From assembly GCA_910578385.1 (NCBI GenBank), contig CAJTQV010000012.1, positions 46,095-110,094 on the forward strand: a stretch of 64,000 nt of DNA, written 5' to 3'. The notes under the pieces were generated by a model. The model was not told where the DNA came from, made no database searches, and saw only the letters and a program-made list of their open reading frames with translations. Shown here in pieces: positions 44,750-53,316 of the stretch. The first letter of the stretch is position 1; the number at the start of each line of letters is the position of its first letter. The stretch is from an uncultured Muribaculaceae bacterium. Its GTDB lineage: Bacteria; Bacteroidota; Bacteroidia; Bacteroidales; Muribaculaceae. The translations under genes and the position numbers were made by a program.

Positions 44750-44778
44750 CGGAAACCAGATGAGGTTTCCGCCTTTTT
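44750..44778 (+). terminator. Intrinsic terminator after spt
   Basis: Stem CGGAAACC/GGTTTCCG with a 6-nt loop, followed by a T7 run (44774 onward). Confidence 0.85.
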
Positions 44779-44977
44779 TTGCGCCATAATTGCTACTCTC
44801 GCCCCATATAGGCAAGGTCACACAAAAAATTTTTCAAGAAAATTGCTTTTCCTATTGCACATATAGCGAAAGTGCATTAAATTCGCAATGTTTTTCCTCA
44901 GGGCCATCCGAGCCTGTTCGACAAGGGTGTTCCGGAGTAAAACACAGTTTGGTTCTAAGATTCATTAAGAATAAAAA

Positions 44978-45526
44978 ATGGTATATAGGTTTAAACTCGT
45001 AAGCGATGAAGTGAGCAACTTCAGCCGCGAAATCGAAATTGATTCTGAAAATACGTTTCTACAGTTGCGCAACGCGATTCTCGAAAGCGTCAACTACACG
45101 AAAGATGAACTCGACTCGTTCTTCCTTTGCAACGATGAGTGGGAGCGCGAAGAGGAGATAACCCTTGAGGATATGGGTACCTCCGCAAGCGACCAGGACC
45201 TTTGGCTCATGGAGAGCACGCCGCTCAGCGAGCTTATCGAGGATGAGGGTCAGAAACTCTCGTTCGTGTTTGACTATTTCACCGAGCGCTCGTTCTTCAT
45301 GGAGCTTAAGGAAATGATACCCTCGCGCAATCTTGTCGAGCCCATCTGCACCATAAAGCGTGGCAAGGCTCCGGCTCAGATTATAGACATGGCTGAGTTT
45401 GACAAGACAATCGATGCGAAGGCTTCGCAGGCCTCTATTGAGGATATGGACATCGATCCTATCGATCAGGGTGCCTTCAATGAGGAGGATCTTGAAGACG
45501 GATTCGATATCCTCAGCGACATGTAA
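44978..45526 (+). CDS. IS1096-passenger / pRiA4b ORF-3-like protein
   Basis: A 182-residue protein resembling the plasmid pRiA4b ORF-3 family, also described as IS1096 element passenger TnpR-like. The start MVYRFKLVSDEVSNFSREIE and LRNAILESVNYTKDELDSFF correspond to the family's beta-grasp-like N-terminal half. The C-terminal third is strongly acidic (EEDLEDGFDILSDM). Despite the family name there is no sign of an insertion sequence around it; in Bacteroidales it appears to be a chromosomal gene. Function unknown. Confidence 0.7.
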   Translation: MVYRFKLVSDEVSNFSREIEIDSENTFLQLRNAILESVNYTKDELDSFFLCNDEWEREEEITLEDMGTSASDQDLWLMESTPLSELIEDEGQKLSFVFDYFTERSFFMELKEMIPSRNLVEPICTIKRGKAPAQIIDMAEFDKTIDAKASQASIEDMDIDPIDQGAFNEEDLEDGFDILSDM

Positions 45527-45547
45527 TCGTCGCGGGTGCCTCTCCGG

Positions 45548-45604
45548 CCGGAAAAATGCACGGGCCTTATCCTGATTCAGGATAAGGCCCGTGCATTTTT
45601 CCGG
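45548..45604. terminator. 28-bp perfect palindrome (bidirectional terminator)
   Basis: Left arm 45548-45575 and right arm 45577-45604 are exact reverse complements around one base, with A5/T5 inside the stem. It lies between the convergent genes at 44978-45526 and 45636-45980. Confidence 0.85.
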
Positions 45605-45635
45605 TTGTCAACCGGAACATGGGGAAGGGTAGCGG

Positions 45636-45980
45636 TCAATCATCCTTGCCGAACAAACGGTCCAGAAACGACCGTTTCTCCGCTGGACGGAAATGTACCG
45701 ACAGGTTCTTGTCGAGTTTGCTGAAGAATAATATATGTGCCTTGAAAACAAACGCGACGTTACGGTCAAATTCAAGCACCGCGAAGAGACCTCGCTTCAG
45801 GAAACGCTTGAACGGACTGAACTCGTCAAGCCCCTCCACAATAACTTCGTCATCGAGCAATGACAGCTTATGGAACGGACTGAGCAACTCAACAAAGTAG
45901 GGCAGATTGAGTTCCTCCTCATTCTTGCACGGCTTGTTGTAGCTTTTATAAATTTCGCTGATAACTTCCTGTGTAATCAT
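45636..45980 (-). CDS. Conserved-looking hypothetical protein (114 aa)
   Basis: A soluble, charged 114-residue protein starting MITQEVISEIYKSYNKPCKN and ending in the basic tail RSFLDRLFGKDD. I recognise no domain. Coding character is supported by a normal ATG start and a terminator palindrome just after its stop. Alternation of hydrophobic segments (LPYFVELLSPFHKLSLL, KAHILFFSKL) suggests a compact alpha/beta fold. Function unknown. Confidence 0.55.
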   Translation of the reverse strand: MITQEVISEIYKSYNKPCKNEEELNLPYFVELLSPFHKLSLLDDEVIVEGLDEFSPFKRFLKRGLFAVLEFDRNVAFVFKAHILFFSKLDKNLSVHFRPAEKRSFLDRLFGKDD

Positions 45981-46160
45981 ATCGAATTCAAGATGTAGCC
46001 AGCGGCTGGCAGATAGATTAGAAGTTCAAAACCCCTTTTCACGTGTCGTAAACCCGCTACGTTTTCACTAATATAACCCCATCGGGGGGTCAATGGTTTT
46101 ATGAGTTGTGAACTTTTTTTGCACTTTATTTAAAGTTTCTTAAACTGAAAGGTATTTACT

Positions 46161-46229
46161 CTATCCGACAAACAGGCAAAAATCCCGTTTCCCCTTTCGG
46201 GGGCGCGAGGATTCTTGCCTGTTAGATAG
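46161..46229 (-). terminator. Structured element after the methylmalonyl-CoA decarboxylase operon
   Basis: AACAGGCAAAAATCC (46171-46185) pairs with GGATTCTTGCCTGTT (46209-46223) with one mismatch. An outer CTATC/GATAG and an inner CCCC/GGGG extend the fold to about 70 nt. It starts 47 nt beyond the mmdB stop and is the likely operon terminator. No clear T tract. Confidence 0.55.
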
Positions 46230-46275
46230 AATAGATTTTGTATCGTGGCAGATGCTTCTGCCTTAATCCCCGGTA

Positions 46276-47445
46276 TCAACCGAGGAAGCTTAGAAGCACA
46301 CCGGCTGCAACTGCCGAACCGATCACGCCGGCCACATTCGGACCCATGGCGTGCATCAGCAGGTAGTTTGAAGGGTCATATTCCAGACCAAGGTTGTTCG
46401 AGATTCGTGCTGCCATAGGCACTGCCGATACACCGGCGTTACCGATGAGCGGGTTGATTTTCTTGCCCGGTCTGAGGAACAGGTTGAAAATCTTAACCGA
46501 AAGCACACCTGCGCTCGATGCGATGATGAACGCAACAAAACCGAGACCGAAAATCAGGAGCGTATCGACTGTAAGAAACTTGTCAGCCTGTGTCGATGCT
46601 CCCACCGTCAGACCGAGAAGAATTGTCACGATGTCGGTCATGGCATTGCTTGCGGTCTTGGCCAGACGTGTGGTCACGCCGCTCTCGCGGAGCAGATTGC
46701 CGAAGAAGAGCATGCCGAGCAGAGGAATGCCCGAAGGCACTACAAAGCAGGTGAGCAGAAGACCCACCACCGGGAAGATGATTTTCTCGTTCTGGCTCAC
46801 TACACGGGCAGGTTTCATCTTTATCAGACGTTCCTTCTTTGTAGTGAACAGACGCATCAGCGGTGGCTGGATGAGCGGAATAAGAGCCATATATGAGTAG
46901 GCTGATACCGCGACAGCTCCCAGCAGGTTCGGGTTGAGCTTCGATGTGGTGAAGATGGCCGTCGGACCGTCAGCACCGCCGATGATGGCCACACAGCCTG
47001 CCGACAGAGGGTCGAAACCACAGAGCAGCGCGAGCATGTAGGCACCGAATATACCGAACTGCGCGCAAGCGCCGATAATCATCAGTTTCGGGTTGGCAAG
47101 CAGTGCGGAGAAGTCGGTCATGGCACCGATGCCGAGGAAAATCAGCGGCGGGTACCATCCGCGCTCCACACCGTTGTAGAGAATGTTGAGCACGGAACCC
47201 TCCTCGTAGATACCGATTTCCATTCCCGACTGGAACGGAATGTTTCCGATAAGCATACCGAAACCGATCGGCACGAGCAGCAGCGGCTCAAAGTTTTTCT
47301 TTATGGCCAGCCAGACAAAGAAAATGCCTACTGCCAGCATCACCAAATTCTCCCACTCGCAATTGTAGAAGCCGGTGAATTTCCAGAATTCAGATATCGT
47401 CCGGGTCATGAAATCCCCGAACGAGTAACCGTCGAGCAACACCAT
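46276..47445 (-). CDS. mmdB: Sodium-pumping decarboxylase beta subunit
   Basis: The integral membrane subunit that decarboxylates carboxybiotin and exports Na+. The 389-residue protein has about nine to eleven helices. The Na+-site motif GGADGPTAIF and the conserved IGNAGVSAVPMAARIS are present, as in OadB/MmdB/GcdB. It is the last gene of mce-mmdA-mmdD-mmdC-mmdB, starting 4 nt after the biotin carrier stop. It may also accept carboxybiotin from the double-biotin carboxyltransferase encoded at 21202-23577. Confidence 0.95.
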   Translation of the reverse strand: MVLLDGYSFGDFMTRTISEFWKFTGFYNCEWENLVMLAVGIFFVWLAIKKNFEPLLLVPIGFGMLIGNIPFQSGMEIGIYEEGSVLNILYNGVERGWYPPLIFLGIGAMTDFSALLANPKLMIIGACAQFGIFGAYMLALLCGFDPLSAGCVAIIGGADGPTAIFTTSKLNPNLLGAVAVSAYSYMALIPLIQPPLMRLFTTKKERLIKMKPARVVSQNEKIIFPVVGLLLTCFVVPSGIPLLGMLFFGNLLRESGVTTRLAKTASNAMTDIVTILLGLTVGASTQADKFLTVDTLLIFGLGFVAFIIASSAGVLSVKIFNLFLRPGKKINPLIGNAGVSAVPMAARISNNLGLEYDPSNYLLMHAMGPNVAGVIGSAVAAGVLLSFLG

Positions 47446-47449
47446 GGGA

Positions 47450-47887
47450 CTATTCGATTATCATGATGTCGGTTCCCTCAAGGATAGCGTCGCCGACGTT
47501 CACCAGTATTTGCTTTACGGTTCCACCCTTGGCGGTGCGGATATCGTTTTCCATCTTCATGGCTTCGAGCACACCTACCTTGTCTCCGGCATTGACAACA
47601 TCGCCGACTTTCACGGTAATGCTGTTCACTGTGCCTGGAAGCGGGCTTTTCACAGCCTCTGCGTTGCCGGCCACTACCGGTTTCGGAGCGGGTTTCGATG
47701 TAGTGACAGTGGCGGGACCATGGTTTGTATGTCCTGACTGGCTGAGGGCAGGTTTCTGTGGAGCCTTCTTGTCAAGCTCCACTTTGTACGGAACACCGTT
47801 GACCTCTACGGTCACTTCATTGTCCAGGATGTCGCCGACGGCCACCGTGAACTTCATTCCGTTGATTTTATACTTGTATTCTTTCAT
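47450..47887 (-). CDS. mmdC: Biotin carboxyl carrier subunit
   Basis: A 145-residue carrier: N-terminal domain (1-60, MKEYKYKINGMKFTVAVGD), an Ala/Pro/Thr-rich flexible linker and a biotinyl domain with EAMKMEN, biotin on Lys111, 34 residues from the end as is usual. I choose the ATG at 47887 because the longer frame runs back into the OadG-like gene. It carries CO2 between the MmdA carboxyltransferase and the MmdB pump. Confidence 0.92.
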   Translation of the reverse strand: MKEYKYKINGMKFTVAVGDILDNEVTVEVNGVPYKVELDKKAPQKPALSQSGHTNHGPATVTTSKPAPKPVVAGNAEAVKSPLPGTVNSITVKVGDVVNAGDKVGVLEAMKMENDIRTAKGGTVKQILVNVGDAILEGTDIMIIE

Positions 47888-47918
47888 TTTTTGCAATGGA
47901 AGTTGGTTGGGGTAATTG

Positions 47919-48527
47919 TTACTTGTTGCTGAGTCCCGATGGCTTGGTCCGTACATGTTCAGGCACGGCGCGGAGATTGTAAATCTTCGAGTTCCATGGT
48001 GAGTATGCCTTGCGCATACGGCGGATGGTCAGGATGGTATCCTCCATGTCGTGGCCGAGTCCTTCATGTTCGGCGAGTGCCATGCTTATCGCAGCTATGA
48101 CCTCACCGGAGTCAAGTTCTTCATGATGCTCTTCTGCATTTTCCACGCTCACACCGTGAGCCTGACGCTTGCGGTGTTTCTGGAATGACGATGAAATCTT
48201 ACCGAAAATCAGGAACAGTAAGCTGAGAATAATAAGTGCCGACAGCACTATTGACATTGCTATAAGGGTAATCGCGCCTCCGTATTTGTCGTTTTCGGCC
48301 GCGTTGCGGGCTTTCTCGGCCTGAATCATCCTGCGAGTCACCTCGCTTTCCTGGATTGTGTTGACTTCCTCGCTCGGAGTCCAGTCGCCAACGGCTTCGG
48401 TCTGTGCGCCCTGTGCCGAGACTTCGGTATACTCCTGTTGTGGCGAGGCAGCCGCCGTGGCTGCTGCCGGCGTCACCGCCAGCAGCGCCACGCCGAGTGC
48501 CGCACTGATTATTATAGATTTTCGCAT
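47919..48527 (-). CDS. OadG/MmdD-like membrane subunit
   Basis: A 202-residue protein with an N-terminal signal-like segment (ending ATAAA), a periplasmic acidic stretch, one transmembrane helix (ITLIAMSIVLSALIILSLLF, about 86-105), and a cytoplasmic tail. It matches the OadG delta/gamma family, which assembles the carboxyltransferase with the membrane pump. The tail contains GEVIAAISMALAEHE and IRRMRKAYSPWNSKIYNLR, resembling the C-terminal segment common to Bacteroidetes OadG proteins. It is longer than enterobacterial OadG (about 80 aa). Confidence 0.85.
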   Translation of the reverse strand: MRKSIIISAALGVALLAVTPAAATAAASPQQEYTEVSAQGAQTEAVGDWTPSEEVNTIQESEVTRRMIQAEKARNAAENDKYGGAITLIAMSIVLSALIILSLLFLIFGKISSSFQKHRKRQAHGVSVENAEEHHEELDSGEVIAAISMALAEHEGLGHDMEDTILTIRRMRKAYSPWNSKIYNLRAVPEHVRTKPSGLSNK

Positions 48528-48539
48528 CTTGCGCGTATA

Positions 48540-50093
48540 TTAAAGAGGTATGTTGCCATGTTTCTTGGCCGGGTTCGTCTGCTTCTTGGTAGCGAGCATG
48601 TTGAGGGCCTTGATCACGCGGAAACGTGTGTTGCGCGGTTCGATGACATCGTCGATATAGCCATATTTGGCTGCCTGGTACGGGTTGGCGAACAGGTCGC
48701 GGTATTCATCCTCTTTCATCTTGATGAACTCCTTGGGGTTCTCGGCAGTCTTGGCATCCTTGGCATAGAGCACGCCTACGGCACCCTCGGCACCCATCAC
48801 GGCGATCTCAGCTGAAGGCCATGCGTAGTTCATGTCGCCGCGGAGCTGCTTGCAGCTCATCACGATGTGGCTACCGCCGTAGCTCTTGCGCAGTGTGACT
48901 GTCACCTTGGGTACTGTGGCCTCTCCGTATGCGTAGAGAAGTTTCGCACCGTGCAGGATGACACCGTTGTACTCCTGGCCAGTGCCGGGAAGGAAGCCCG
49001 GTACGTCAACGAGAGTCACCAACGGAATGTTGAATGCGTCGCAGAAACGTACGAAGCGTGCGCCCTTGCGCGATGCGTTCGAGTCGAGCACGCCTGCGAG
49101 AATCTTAGGCTGGTTGGCTACCACACCTACAGCCTGGCCGTTGAAGCGTGCGAAACCGATGATGATGTTCTTTGCGAAATCTTTCGACACCTCAAGGAAC
49201 TCTCCGTTATCGACAATCGAGCCGATGACCTCGTACATGTCGTAGCTCTGCTTCGGGTTGTCGGGAATGATGTCGTTGAGCTTGTCCTCAAGACGGTCGA
49301 TCGGATCCTTGCAGTCAACGAGCGGAGTCTCCTCCATGTTGTTCTGCGGGATGTAGCTCATGAGCTTGCGCACGAGCTGGAGGGCATCTTCCTCGCTTTC
49401 AGCCGCGAAGTGTGTCACACCGCTCTTTGTGGAGTGTACCGATGCGCCGCCGAGCTGTTCCTGGCTCACATCCTCGCCTGTGACGGTCTTCACAACCGAC
49501 GGGCCGGTGAGGAACATGTAGCTCAGACCCTTTGTCATGATGGTGAAGTCTGTCAGAGCGGGGCTGTATACGGCACCACCCGCGCAGGGACCCATGATGG
49601 CTGAGATCTGGGGAATGACACCCGATGCCATGATGTTGCGCTGGAAAATCTCCGAATATCCTGCGAGTGCGTTGATACCCTCCTGGATACGTGCGCCACC
49701 CGAGTCATTGAGACCGATAACGGGAGCGCCCATCTTCATGGCGAGATCCATAACCTTGCAGATCTTCTGGGCCATGGTCTCGGAGAGTGAACCTCCGAAC
49801 ACGGTGAAGTCCTGTGCGAAAACATAGACCAGACGGCCGTCGATTGTACCGAAACCTGTCACCACGCCGTCGCCGAGGATGTGTTTCTTATCCTGGCCGA
49901 AGTTAGTGCAGCGGTGTGTCACGAACATGTCGAGTTCCTCGAAGCTGCCCTCGTCAAGCAGCATGGCGATACGCTCGCGTGCGGTGTATTTGCCGCGTGC
50001 GTGCTGTTTCTCTATCGCTTTCTCGCCGCCGCCGAGACGTGCCTGGGCACGCTTCTCGATAAGCTGGCTGATCTTTTCTTCCTGTTTGCTCAT
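48540..50093 (-). CDS. mmdA: Methylmalonyl-CoA decarboxylase alpha / acyl-CoA carboxylase beta subunit
   Basis: The 517-residue carboxyltransferase moving CO2 from (S)-methylmalonyl-CoA to biotin, giving propionyl-CoA. Crotonase-fold motifs are visible: HARGKYTARERIAMLLDEGS, the first oxyanion region GGARIQEGINALAGY, and the second with GFLPGTGQEYNGVI and SYGGSHIVMSCKQL. Operon context with a Na+ pump subunit and an epimerase points to decarboxylation in succinate-to-propionate fermentation rather than propionyl-CoA carboxylation. Confidence 0.93.
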   Translation of the reverse strand: MSKQEEKISQLIEKRAQARLGGGEKAIEKQHARGKYTARERIAMLLDEGSFEELDMFVTHRCTNFGQDKKHILGDGVVTGFGTIDGRLVYVFAQDFTVFGGSLSETMAQKICKVMDLAMKMGAPVIGLNDSGGARIQEGINALAGYSEIFQRNIMASGVIPQISAIMGPCAGGAVYSPALTDFTIMTKGLSYMFLTGPSVVKTVTGEDVSQEQLGGASVHSTKSGVTHFAAESEEDALQLVRKLMSYIPQNNMEETPLVDCKDPIDRLEDKLNDIIPDNPKQSYDMYEVIGSIVDNGEFLEVSKDFAKNIIIGFARFNGQAVGVVANQPKILAGVLDSNASRKGARFVRFCDAFNIPLVTLVDVPGFLPGTGQEYNGVILHGAKLLYAYGEATVPKVTVTLRKSYGGSHIVMSCKQLRGDMNYAWPSAEIAVMGAEGAVGVLYAKDAKTAENPKEFIKMKEDEYRDLFANPYQAAKYGYIDDVIEPRNTRFRVIKALNMLATKKQTNPAKKHGNIPL

Positions 50094-50162
50094 TTTTTAG
50101 TCGTTATTGTAATTTAATGCGCCGTCAGGGGGAACCCGGCGGCGCGTGTTTGTTGTTTTTAC

Positions 50163-50585
50163 TTATTTTTTGCGGGGATCCTCGCAGAGCTCTGTCAGAA
50201 CAGCCTCTGTCGATTTCGGGTGCAGGAACGCGATCTGAAGACCGTCGGCACCGCCACGGGGAGCCTTGTCGATCACTTTCACGCCCTTCTCCTGAACCTC
50301 CTCAAGTGCGTTGGCCACGCCATCTTCAACAGCGAACGCCATGTGGTGCATACCGCCGCGGCCGCCGTTCTTCTCGATGAACTTGGCGATTGTGCTCTCG
50401 GGGCAGGTAGCCTCAAGAAGCTCGATCTTTGTGTCGCCCACCTGGAAGAAAGCTGTTGTCACTTTCTGATCCTCTACTACTTCCTGCTTGTAGCATTTCA
50501 GGCCAAGCACTGTCTCGTAATACTTGATAGCCTCCTCAAGATTGGGAACAGCTATGCCGATGTGTTCAATGTGTGAAATTTTCAT
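50163..50585 (-). CDS. mce: Methylmalonyl-CoA epimerase
   Basis: Interconverts (R)- and (S)-methylmalonyl-CoA, linking the B12-dependent mutase to the decarboxylase. The 140-residue vicinal-oxygen-chelate protein has HIEHIGIAVPNLEEAIKYYE at the N-terminus, with a metal-binding His, and MHHMAFAVEDGVANALEEV. It is the first gene of the operon, 69 nt upstream of mmdA. A partial hairpin GCGCCG/CGGCGC lies in that gap. The mutase genes are not in this window. Confidence 0.95.
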   Translation of the reverse strand: MKISHIEHIGIAVPNLEEAIKYYETVLGLKCYKQEVVEDQKVTTAFFQVGDTKIELLEATCPESTIAKFIEKNGGRGGMHHMAFAVEDGVANALEEVQEKGVKVIDKAPRGGADGLQIAFLHPKSTEAVLTELCEDPRKK

Positions 50586-50791
50586 TGAAGTGTTAGTTTT
50601 AGGTTATTACGTCTTTGTTAATTGTTGTTTGTTTGATGTTAAGCAACTGCCCAAATTAAAGCCTTGAAATAGTTTGTTCATTTGAACAGATACTTTACCC
50701 TGCAAATTTACTAATTTTTTCGGACTATCCCTTATAATTATTGTGTAAATTTTCTGACCGTATCAAAAAATAGCAAGTTCATGGGCTGTAA

Positions 50792-50823
50792 TTAGGATTT
50801 GTCACGAAAAATTTCTAACTTTG
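50792..50823 (+). promoter_or_regulatory. Promoter of the lpx operon
   Basis: TTAG (one mismatch, 50792-50795), a 20-nt spacer and TAACTTTG (50816-50823). The transcript would start near 50828 with an 80-nt leader containing a 10-bp hairpin. Confidence 0.6.
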
Positions 50824-50846
50824 CCCGTAATTTTGAAAGCGCGTCT

Positions 50847-50872
50847 CGACACGGGCACCTAAGCCCGTGTCG
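50847..50872 (+). promoter_or_regulatory. 10-bp hairpin in the lpxD leader
   Basis: CGACACGGGC pairs perfectly with GCCCGTGTCG around a 6-nt loop, 36 nt before the lpxD ATG and downstream of the promoter. It has no T tract. It could stabilise the mRNA, act as an attenuator or be a remnant. Confidence 0.5.
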
Positions 50873-50907
50873 TTCGCGTGCCAGTATAACCGATAAAATA
50901 ATCATCG

Positions 50908-51903
50908 ATGAAAGTAACTCCGCTCCTGATCGCCTCTATGACCGGCGGCAATGTGGAGGGTGACGAAAATATTGAGATCAAGGGTTTTGCCAAGATTGAG
51001 GAGGCAAAACCGGGTGACATCTCGTTTATAGCCAACCCTAAGTACGCGCATTTCCTCAACTCGACCAAGGCCTCGGTTCTTCTTGTGAGCCGCGACATGC
51101 CTTCGCCCGAACCGGGTGGTCCGGTGCTCGTGCGTGTCGATGACCCTTACGTGGCTGTCGCCAATCTTCTGGCGGCGTTCGAGTCGCAGAAGCCCAAGCC
51201 GGTAGGCATTGAACAGCCTGCATATGTCTCCGAAGGTGTTGAGATTCCTGAAGGTGCATATATCGGCGCTTTCGCTTATATAGGTAAAGGTGTGCGTCTT
51301 GGTCGCAATGTCAAGATTTATCCTCAGGCTTACGTCGGCGACGGCGTTGTGATAGGGGATGACTCTGTGATCCGTTCCGGTGTCCGCATTTACGAGGGTT
51401 GCGAGATTGGCAACCGTTGCATAATCCACAGCGGTGCCGTGATCGGAGCAGACGGTTTTGGCTTCGCTCCGCTTCCCGACGGCTCTTACGAGAAGATTGC
51501 CCAGATCGGTAACGTCATTATTGAAGATGATGTCGAGATTGGAGCCAACACTACTGTAGACCGCGCTACATTCGGCTGCACTCGCATAGGCCGTGGCACC
51601 AAGCTTGACAATCTTATCCAGGTGGCACATAATGTCGTGCTCGGCGAGCATAACGTGTTTGCCGCTCAGACAGGAATCGCGGGCTCAACTAAGATTGGCT
51701 CGCACAACATGGTCGGTGGCCAGTGCGGTTTCGCAGGACATATCAAAGTCGGCGACCGCAACGAATTCGGCGCCCAGTCAGGCATACCCAACAATGTGGG
51801 CGACGGAAACCGCCTTATCGGATACCCGGCGGTCGATGCCATGAAGTTCGCACGCACTCAGGTTTATCTCAACAGGCTTCCTGACCTATTCAAGAAAAAA
51901 TAA
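50908..51903 (+). CDS. lpxD: UDP-3-O-acylglucosamine N-acyltransferase
   Basis: Adds the N-linked acyl chain in lipid A synthesis. The 331-residue protein has the LpxD N-terminal uridine-binding domain (about 1-100) and a left-handed beta-helix of hexapeptide repeats (VRLGRNVKIYPQAYVGDGVV). The active-site histidine region is LDNLIQVAHNVVLGEHN. It is the first of three lipid A genes in the order lpxD, lpxC/fabZ, lpxA, with gaps of 10 and 17 nt. Confidence 0.96.
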   Translation: MKVTPLLIASMTGGNVEGDENIEIKGFAKIEEAKPGDISFIANPKYAHFLNSTKASVLLVSRDMPSPEPGGPVLVRVDDPYVAVANLLAAFESQKPKPVGIEQPAYVSEGVEIPEGAYIGAFAYIGKGVRLGRNVKIYPQAYVGDGVVIGDDSVIRSGVRIYEGCEIGNRCIIHSGAVIGADGFGFAPLPDGSYEKIAQIGNVIIEDDVEIGANTTVDRATFGCTRIGRGTKLDNLIQVAHNVVLGEHNVFAAQTGIAGSTKIGSHNMVGGQCGFAGHIKVGDRNEFGAQSGIPNNVGDGNRLIGYPAVDAMKFARTQVYLNRLPDLFKKK

Positions 51904-51913
51904 GAAATAACAT

Positions 51914-53299
51914 ATGAAACAGCTAACTCTGAACGATTCATTCACCGTCAGCGGCAAAGGACTCCATTCAGGTCTCCAGATCGAGGCGGTGTTCAGACCC
52001 GCGCCTGAGAACACGGGTTATAAGTTCCGTCGTGTGGACCTTGAGGGTGAACCGACCATCGATGCTATTGCGGAGAATGTGGTCGATACGCGCCGCGGCA
52101 CCGTGGTGGGCAACCGCAAGGGCGACGTGGTAAGCACAATCGAACATGCCATGGCAGCTCTCTATGCTGCCGGCATAGACAACTGTATAATTGATGTCAA
52201 CGGCCCGGAACTCCCCATACTCGACGGCAGCGCTATCGAGTATGTCGAGAAAATTGAGGCTGTGGGTCTTGCCGAGCAGAACGCTGACAAGGACTTCTAT
52301 ATAATCAAGGAGAAGACTCAGTTCAAGGATGAGGAGTCTGGCTCGACGCTCACGATATATCCGGACGACGGTTTCAGTGTGGAGTGCATGGTTGAGTATA
52401 ACTCGGCTGTGCTGCCCAATCAGTTCGCGGTGCTCGACGATCTCGCCGAGTTCAAACAGGAGGTTGCCAACGCCCGCACATTCGTCTTCGTGCGTGAGAT
52501 TGAGCAGCTTGTCGAGGCGAACCTTATAAAGGGCGGCGATCTCGACAATGCCATCGTGATTTACGATGAGAAGGTTCCTCAGGAGCGTATCGACCATATC
52601 TGCGATGTCATGAATGTTCCCCACATGCAGATCAATCAGCTCGGATACATCAACCCCAAACCTCTCGTGTGGGACAACGAGCCGGCACGCCATAAGATTA
52701 TGGACGTTATCGGTGACCTCGCCCTTATCGGCCGTCCTATCAAGGGAAGGGTAGTGGCTATCCGTCCGGGACATACTGTCAACAACAAGTTCACACGTCT
52801 CGTGCGTCATGAGGTGAAGCACACCGAGATTCAGGCTCCGGTCTATAATCCCAACATCCCGCCTATCATCGACGTGAACGGCATCCGCAACCTCATACCG
52901 CACCGTTATCCCTTCCTGCTCATCGACAAGGTGATCGAGATTGACAAGAAGCACATCGTGGCTGTGAAGAATGTAACTGTCAACGAGCCTTTCTTCCCCG
53001 GCCACTTCCCGCAGGAACCTGTCATGCCGGGCGTGCTTCAGGTCGAGGCTATGGCCCAGGCTGCCGGTGTGCTGGTGCTCAACTTCCTTGAGGAGCCGGA
53101 GAAATATTCCACCTACTTCCTCAAGATTGACAATGTGAAGTTCCGCCAGAAAGTCGTTCCCGGCAACACGCTGCTCATGAACGTGTCTCTCATGACAGAG
53201 ATCCGTCGCGGTTGCGCGATTGTCAAAGGCTATGCTTTCGTCGGCGAGAAGATTGTCTGCGAGGCTGAGTTCATGGCTCAAATCATCAAGAACAAGTAA
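51914..53299 (+). CDS. lpxC/fabZ: Bifunctional LpxC deacetylase / FabZ dehydratase
   Basis: A 461-residue fusion. The LpxC half (about 1-310) deacetylates UDP-3-O-acyl-GlcNAc, the committed lipid A step; it begins QLTLNDSFTVSGKGLHSG and carries the zinc site around STIEHAMAALYAAGIDN. The FabZ half (about 320-461) dehydrates 3-hydroxyacyl-ACP: HRYPFLLIDKV and the active-site segment FFPGHFPQEPVMPGVLQVE. The fusion is a normal Bacteroidetes arrangement, balancing lipid A and fatty acid synthesis. A long open frame on the opposite strand is a shadow. Confidence 0.97.
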   Translation: MKQLTLNDSFTVSGKGLHSGLQIEAVFRPAPENTGYKFRRVDLEGEPTIDAIAENVVDTRRGTVVGNRKGDVVSTIEHAMAALYAAGIDNCIIDVNGPELPILDGSAIEYVEKIEAVGLAEQNADKDFYIIKEKTQFKDEESGSTLTIYPDDGFSVECMVEYNSAVLPNQFAVLDDLAEFKQEVANARTFVFVREIEQLVEANLIKGGDLDNAIVIYDEKVPQERIDHICDVMNVPHMQINQLGYINPKPLVWDNEPARHKIMDVIGDLALIGRPIKGRVVAIRPGHTVNNKFTRLVRHEVKHTEIQAPVYNPNIPPIIDVNGIRNLIPHRYPFLLIDKVIEIDKKHIVAVKNVTVNEPFFPGHFPQEPVMPGVLQVEAMAQAAGVLVLNFLEEPEKYSTYFLKIDNVKFRQKVVPGNTLLMNVSLMTEIRRGCAIVKGYAFVGEKIVCEAEFMAQIIKNK

Positions 53300-53316
53300 C
53301 CTTCACTGCTACAGTT

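Larger units (their letters stand above)
50586..50907. other. Divergent intergenic region mce / lpxD
   Basis: These 322 bp hold a candidate -7 box for mce on the minus strand (TAAATTTG, 50703-50710), the lpxD promoter (50792-50823) and a hairpin in the lpxD leader (50847-50872). No coding sequence is supported. Confidence 0.55.

Noticed and set aside
44978..45526. Possible insertion sequence, from the family name IS1096 passenger protein
   Set aside because: No transposase, inverted terminal repeats or target duplication flank the gene; the name reflects distant homologues only.
51968..53281. 437-codon open frame opposite lpxC/fabZ
   Set aside because: It mirrors a clear bifunctional enzyme with all motifs. 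Long antisense frames are common here from codon bias, and the translation shows no domain.
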